A stretch of DNA of 15,568 nt from JBJKRW01 sp046704445 (GTDB taxonomy: Bacteria; Patescibacteriota; Microgenomatia; UBA1406; GWC2-37-13). Location: NCBI GenBank assembly GCA_046704445.1, contig JBJKRW010000025.1:1-15568 (forward strand), written 5' to 3'. The notes beneath the pieces are model-generated. The model did no database searches. It was not told where the DNA came from and saw only the letters and a program-made list of their open reading frames with translations. Positions 12,370-15,568 of the stretch are shown piece by piece. The stretch's first letter is position 1; every line of letters starts with the position of its first letter. Both the position numbers and the translations under genes were made by a program.

Positions 12370-14466
12370 TTATTTGCCGTCAATCATTGTCCGGGTAATA
12401 TTCTGGGGAACCTCTTCGTAGTGTGAAGGTTCCATGTAGAAGAATCCCCGGCCTTCGGTGAGAGATCTGAGAATGGTTGCGTATCCGGAAAGTTCCGCAA
12501 GGGGAACATAGCTTTTGATGACTACCGCCCGGCTCCGTTTTTCCGTCCCGAGTATTTTTCCTCTTTTACTGGATATGTCGCCTATGACGACTCCCATAAA
12601 GTTTTCGGGAACGGTTACTTCGAGTTTCATTATCGGCTCCAAAAGCGTAAGGCTTGCTTTTTTTACCGCATCCTGTAAAGCCATAGAACCCGCTATTTTA
12701 AAGGCAATATCGGAAGAATCCACGTCATGGTAGCTTCCGTCATAGAGAGTAACCTGCATATCGGTCATGGGAAAGCCCAAGAGCACGCCTTTTTCCATCG
12801 CTTCAATCACTCCTTTTTCCACCGAAGGAATAAACTCGGAGGGAATCGAACCGCCTTTAATTTTGTTGAGAAATTTGAATCCTTCTCCCCGGTTCAGGGG
12901 ATCGACTTTGATAAGACAGTGACCATATTGTCCATGTCCGCCCGTTTGTTTGATATATTTTCCTTCCGCATCGGCAGATTTGGAAATAGTCTCTTTGTAT
13001 GCTACCTGTGGTTTTCCGACATTGACGTTCATGCCCATTTCCCGCTTCATGCGGTCGACAAGGATTTCGAGGTGGAGTTCACCCATGCCCGACATAATGG
13101 TTTGTCCGGTTTCCTGGTTGACTTTGACTTTAAATGTTGGATCTTCTTCCGCAAGTCTCTGCAGACTGTATGATAGTTTTTCCTGATCCGCTTTTGTTTT
13201 GGGTTCGATAGCGAGTGAGATGACCGGTTCGGGAAACGTAATCTGTTCCAAAACGATCGGCGCAGACTGATCTGCCAGCGTATCTCCGGTTTTTGTCTCT
13301 TTTGGTCCTACCAGTGCAACGATTTCGCCTGCATATGCTTTGTCGATTTCTTCGCGTTGGTTTGCGTGCATAAGCAACACGCGGCTTGCCCGTTCCTGTT
13401 TATCCTTATTGACGTTATAGATGTATGAGCCTGACTCAAGAGTTCCGGAGTAAATGCGCACATAGGTAAGTTTGCCTACGTGGGGATCGAGCTGGATTTT
13501 GAATGCAAGACCCGAGAATTTTTCCTCGGGAACCAGTTTTCGGATTTCTTCCGCTCCTGTTTGCGGATTGATGCCTTTTATTTGCTTCAAATCGGCAGGT
13601 GAGGGCAGAAAATCAATCACCGCATCAAGTACAGGCTGCACTCCTTTGTTGCGCAACGACGTACCGCAGTATATGGGAATTAAACGGTACGCAATGGTTG
13701 CTTTTCTCAGCGCACGTTTCAGTTCATCAACGGTAATTTCTTCACCGTTTAGATATTTGTTCAAAAGCGCATCGTCAGTTTCGGCAATCTGTTCCACCAT
13801 TTTTGCGCGAGCCGCATCTACCTTTTCTTTCAACTCGGCCGGTACTTCGCCGGTAATGAACTTAACTCCTTGAGGATCGTCTCCCCAGATAAGTGCTTTC
13901 CGGTGAAAAAGATCGATGACTCCTTTAAAATCCTGCTCTTTGCCGATAGGATAGACCATGATTACGGGAACCGCACCGAGACGCTCTTTTATTTCCGCTA
14001 CGGTCGCTTCAAAATCCGCGCCGAGCTTGTCCATTTTGTTGATAAAACAGATACGCGGAATTTTGTATTTGTCCGCCTGTCTCCAGACCGTTTCGGACTG
14101 ACTTTGTACGCCTTCCTCCGCGTCGAAAATTACTACGCCTCCGTCCAAAACTCTCAGTGAACGTTCCACCTCGGCGGTAAAATCGACATGTCCGGGCGTA
14201 TCGATAATATTGATCCGTACGTCGTTCCAAAAGGTGGTGGTTGCCGCGGAAACTATCGTGATTCCTCTCTCGCGTTCCTGCGCCATCCAATCCATCTGTG
14301 TACTGCCTTCATCAATGTCTCCTATTTTGTATGTTCTTCCGGTATAGAAAAGAAACCGTTCGGTGGTAGTGGTTTTGCCGGAATCAATGTGTGCAATAAT
14401 GCCTATGTTACGGATTTTGTCCAGGGGAACGTTCCTGTTTTTGGTAACTATCGATTGTTGAGCCAT
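12370..14466 (-). CDS. fusA: Translation elongation factor G
   Basis: A 698-aa GTPase of full EF-G length that drives ribosomal translocation and, with ribosome recycling factor, subunit splitting. G-domain motifs: G1 AHIDSGKT (25-32, with Ser where most EF-G have Ala), G2 RGITI (about 68-72), G3 DTPGH (89-93) and G4 NKMD (143-146). Domain II begins near VPEEKFSGLAFKIQLDPHVGKLTYVRIYSG, and domain IV has TGGHGQYGH and the loop GSIPSEFIPSVEKG. Domain V ends in ATILRSLTEGRGFFYMEPSHYEEVP. It is the last gene of the str operon here, 45 bases after rpsG. No Shine-Dalgarno precedes the ATG; a TTTAAT hexamer ends 7 bases upstream. No tuf gene follows; the convergent MscS-like gene does. Confidence 0.98.
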   Translation of the reverse strand: MAQQSIVTKNRNVPLDKIRNIGIIAHIDSGKTTTTERFLFYTGRTYKIGDIDEGSTQMDWMAQERERGITIVSAATTTFWNDVRINIIDTPGHVDFTAEVERSLRVLDGGVVIFDAEEGVQSQSETVWRQADKYKIPRICFINKMDKLGADFEATVAEIKERLGAVPVIMVYPIGKEQDFKGVIDLFHRKALIWGDDPQGVKFITGEVPAELKEKVDAARAKMVEQIAETDDALLNKYLNGEEITVDELKRALRKATIAYRLIPIYCGTSLRNKGVQPVLDAVIDFLPSPADLKQIKGINPQTGAEEIRKLVPEEKFSGLAFKIQLDPHVGKLTYVRIYSGTLESGSYIYNVNKDKQERASRVLLMHANQREEIDKAYAGEIVALVGPKETKTGDTLADQSAPIVLEQITFPEPVISLAIEPKTKADQEKLSYSLQRLAEEDPTFKVKVNQETGQTIMSGMGELHLEILVDRMKREMGMNVNVGKPQVAYKETISKSADAEGKYIKQTGGHGQYGHCLIKVDPLNRGEGFKFLNKIKGGSIPSEFIPSVEKGVIEAMEKGVLLGFPMTDMQVTLYDGSYHDVDSSDIAFKIAGSMALQDAVKKASLTLLEPIMKLEVTVPENFMGVVIGDISSKRGKILGTEKRSRAVVIKSYVPLAELSGYATILRSLTEGRGFFYMEPSHYEEVPQNITRTMIDGK

Positions 14467-14511
14467 AGCAATAATTAAAAATTCAACATTAAAAATTAGA
14501 AATATGTGGCA

Positions 14512-14985
14512 TTACCACTTTAAATGAGAGAACGCCTTATTCGCCTCTGCTAATTTTTCGGTCTGCATTTTTTTGGCAATGGCACTTCCCTGATTTTTGG
14601 AAGCGTCTTTTACTTCTGCCAGCAATTTTTCGGAAAATGAATGAAATTCTTTATTTGAACGTCCCTTTGCCGCATTAATCATCCAGTTCAGCGCGAGAAA
14701 CAATCGCCGTTCCTTGCGGATTTCGATAGGCACGAGATACGACGCTCCTCCAAGACGGCGGGGTCGAACCTCATGATCCGGCGCTACATTATCTATTGCC
14801 GCATGAAGTGTTTTTAGTGGATCCTGGCCTTCTTTTTTCAGGGAATCCATCATTGTATACACAATATCCCTTGCAACACTTTTTTTTCCGTCCACCATAA
14901 TATAATTAATGAGTTTTGTTACTTCCGTGTTTTCGTACAGCGCGTCTGATTTTATTCTCTTTTTTTTATAAAAATGTCTTGGCAT
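14512..14985 (-). CDS. rpsG: 30S ribosomal protein S7
   Basis: A 157-aa protein of normal S7 length, a primary binder of the 3' major domain of 16S rRNA that shapes the head of the 30S subunit near the E site. Signatures: the basic N-terminus MPRHFYKKKRI, VTKLINYIMVDGKKSVARDIVY (about 23-44), NVAPDHEVRPRRLGGASYLVP (about 66-86), ALNWMINAAKGRS (about 98-110) and a helical C-terminus ending AEANKAFSHLKW. It lies between rpsL (37 bases) and fusA (45 bases), in the order usual for the str operon. The S7 binding element that controls this operon in E. coli cannot be judged by eye in these short gaps. Confidence 0.98.
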   Translation of the reverse strand: MPRHFYKKKRIKSDALYENTEVTKLINYIMVDGKKSVARDIVYTMMDSLKKEGQDPLKTLHAAIDNVAPDHEVRPRRLGGASYLVPIEIRKERRLFLALNWMINAAKGRSNKEFHSFSEKLLAEVKDASKNQGSAIAKKMQTEKLAEANKAFSHLKW

Positions 14986-15022
14986 GTGTGTAAAAATTAA
15001 TATCTATTCTTTATATATTATT

Positions 15023-15448
15023 TTAAGCCGCAGGTTTGGGCTGCGTTTTTTTTGTGCCGTATTTTGAATGGGATGAAACTCTGTTTTGAACACCGGACGT
15101 ATCGAATTTGCCGCGTACTATATGATATTTTACGCCGGGAAGATCCTTTACTCTCCCGCCTCTGACCAGTACAATGGAATGTTCCGCAAGATTATGTCCG
15201 ATTCCCTGGATATACGCGGTAACTTCCATCTTGTTCGAAAGACGGACTCTTGCCACTTTCCGGAGAGCCGAATTCGGCTTTTTCGGAGTCATGGTTCTTA
15301 CCACAGTACATACTCCTCGTTTGAATGGGCCGTTTGCTTTTACGTATTTACGCTGTAATGCGTTAAAAACGGATTTTAGAGCTGCTGCTCTTGATTTTCT
15401 AATTCTCTTTTTTCTCCTCTTTTTGATCAGTTGGTTTATCGTCGGCAT
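15023..15448 (-). CDS. rpsL: 30S ribosomal protein S12
   Basis: A 141-aa decoding-centre protein. MPTINQLIKK is the family N-terminus, and MTPKKPNSALRKVARVRLSN carries the lysines whose change gives streptomycin resistance; they are the wild-type PKKPN. GGRVKDLPGVKYH includes the aspartate that is beta-methylthiolated in many bacteria. The stretch between the N-terminus and RGVC is about 13 residues longer than in E. coli, an insertion also known from Bacillus-type S12. I start at the ATG at 15448 because it gives the family N-terminus. A TTG at 15481 in frame, with AGGAG four bases upstream, would add 11 residues and is probably accidental. The first 50 bases overlap the 3' end of rpoC in another frame. 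Confidence 0.97.
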   Translation of the reverse strand: MPTINQLIKKRRKKRIRKSRAAALKSVFNALQRKYVKANGPFKRGVCTVVRTMTPKKPNSALRKVARVRLSNKMEVTAYIQGIGHNLAEHSIVLVRGGRVKDLPGVKYHIVRGKFDTSGVQNRVSSHSKYGTKKTQPKPAA

Positions 15449-15568
15449 ATTTGGTGAAAAATTTACCGTAATAACGTTCAATTAACTCCTTGGTTACGGG
15501 TATTAATCTGCCTATTTTAACATTTTCTTTTAGGCCTAACAAGTAATCCGCCTGTCCTTTTATGGCTG
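15399..15568 (-). CDS. rpoC: RNA polymerase beta' subunit, C-terminal end (partial)
   Basis: Reading the minus strand from the window edge, 55 codons are open before TAG at 15401-15399. They include DYLLGLKENVKIGRLIPVTKE, the last conserved part of RpoC (usually GLKENVIIGxLIPAGTG). A short charged tail follows: FFTKYADDKPTDQKEEKKEN. The rest of the gene lies beyond the window. The usual AGTG after LIP is VTKE here. The tail overlaps the start of rpsL by 50 bases, which ties rpoC and the str genes into one transcription unit. Confidence 0.88.
   Translation of the reverse strand, partial: AIKGQADYLLGLKENVKIGRLIPVTKELIERYYGKFFTKYADDKPTDQKEEKKEN

Noticed and set aside
12727..13173. Long plus-strand open frame antisense to fusA
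   Set aside because: It mirrors conserved EF-G codons, has no family likeness and no start signal.
14156..14171. AGTGAACGTTCCACC inside fusA as a fifth LexA box
   Set aside because: The half-sites lack the 4-base spacing and it lies in the conserved coding region of fusA.
1..15568. Search for tRNA genes, CRISPR arrays, insertion sequences, attachment sites and an origin
   Set aside because: No cloverleaf with a T-loop GTTCGANTC pattern, no spaced direct repeats, no transposase or integrase motif and no cluster of DnaA boxes was seen by eye.

Overview
The window looks like a chromosomal segment of a small-genome bacterium. The best guess is a Candidate Phyla Radiation (Patescibacteria) member of the Microgenomates type. 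This is inferred from short, tightly packed genes, near absence of Shine-Dalgarno sequences, a compact str operon and HIT/GNAT/HhH proteins of a flavour common in such genomes; no rRNA is present to prove it. UGA is used as a stop (for example the genes ending at 9544 and 9492), so the UGA=Gly code of Gracilibacteria/Absconditabacteria does not apply.

Layout. (1) 1-1180, plus strand, visibly more AT-rich: the 3' part of a HAD-type hydrolase and an unrecognised 228-aa protein. (2) 1248-3028: a SAM methyltransferase (minus), a GNAT acetyltransferase (plus) and a HIT-family protein (minus). (3) 3167-4641, plus: two unrecognised proteins of 74 and 397 aa. (4) 4742-9544, plus: a DNA-repair run of AlkA-type glycosylase, methyltransferase, EEP nuclease/phosphatase, RadC, a MutY-like glycosylase without an iron-sulfur cluster, an Nth-like endonuclease III with a degenerate cluster loop, and a CoA-binding protein. 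(5) 11714-9492, minus: lexA, then a small DUF6504-like gene overlapping a Y-family polymerase gene. (6) 11855-12367, plus: a minimal MscS-like channel. (7) 15568-12370, minus: the str operon, rpoC (3' end)-rpsL-rpsG-fusA, with no tuf gene after fusA in the window.

Two regulatory patterns stand out. First, four 18-bp dyads fitting RGTRAAC-N4-GTTYACY sit in pairs at the lexA promoter and at the promoter of the small gene/dinB operon. In each promoter one dyad fills the -35/-10 spacer and a second lies at or just after the expected transcription start. This is what an autoregulated SOS circuit should look like, and the boxes resemble the Firmicutes GAAC-N4-GTTC LexA site. Second, many genes have a -10 hexamer (TATACT, TACAAT, TAAAAT, often extended TGn) ending 6-8 bases before the start codon, with no Shine-Dalgarno sequence. 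This implies leaderless transcripts, and it helps choose several starts.

Taken together, regions 4 and 5 form a damage-response locus of about 7 kb: base-excision glycosylases, a candidate nuclease, RadC, a translesion polymerase and the SOS repressor. No tRNA, rRNA, CRISPR array, insertion sequence or phage gene was seen, and no gene-free stretch exceeds 300 bases.
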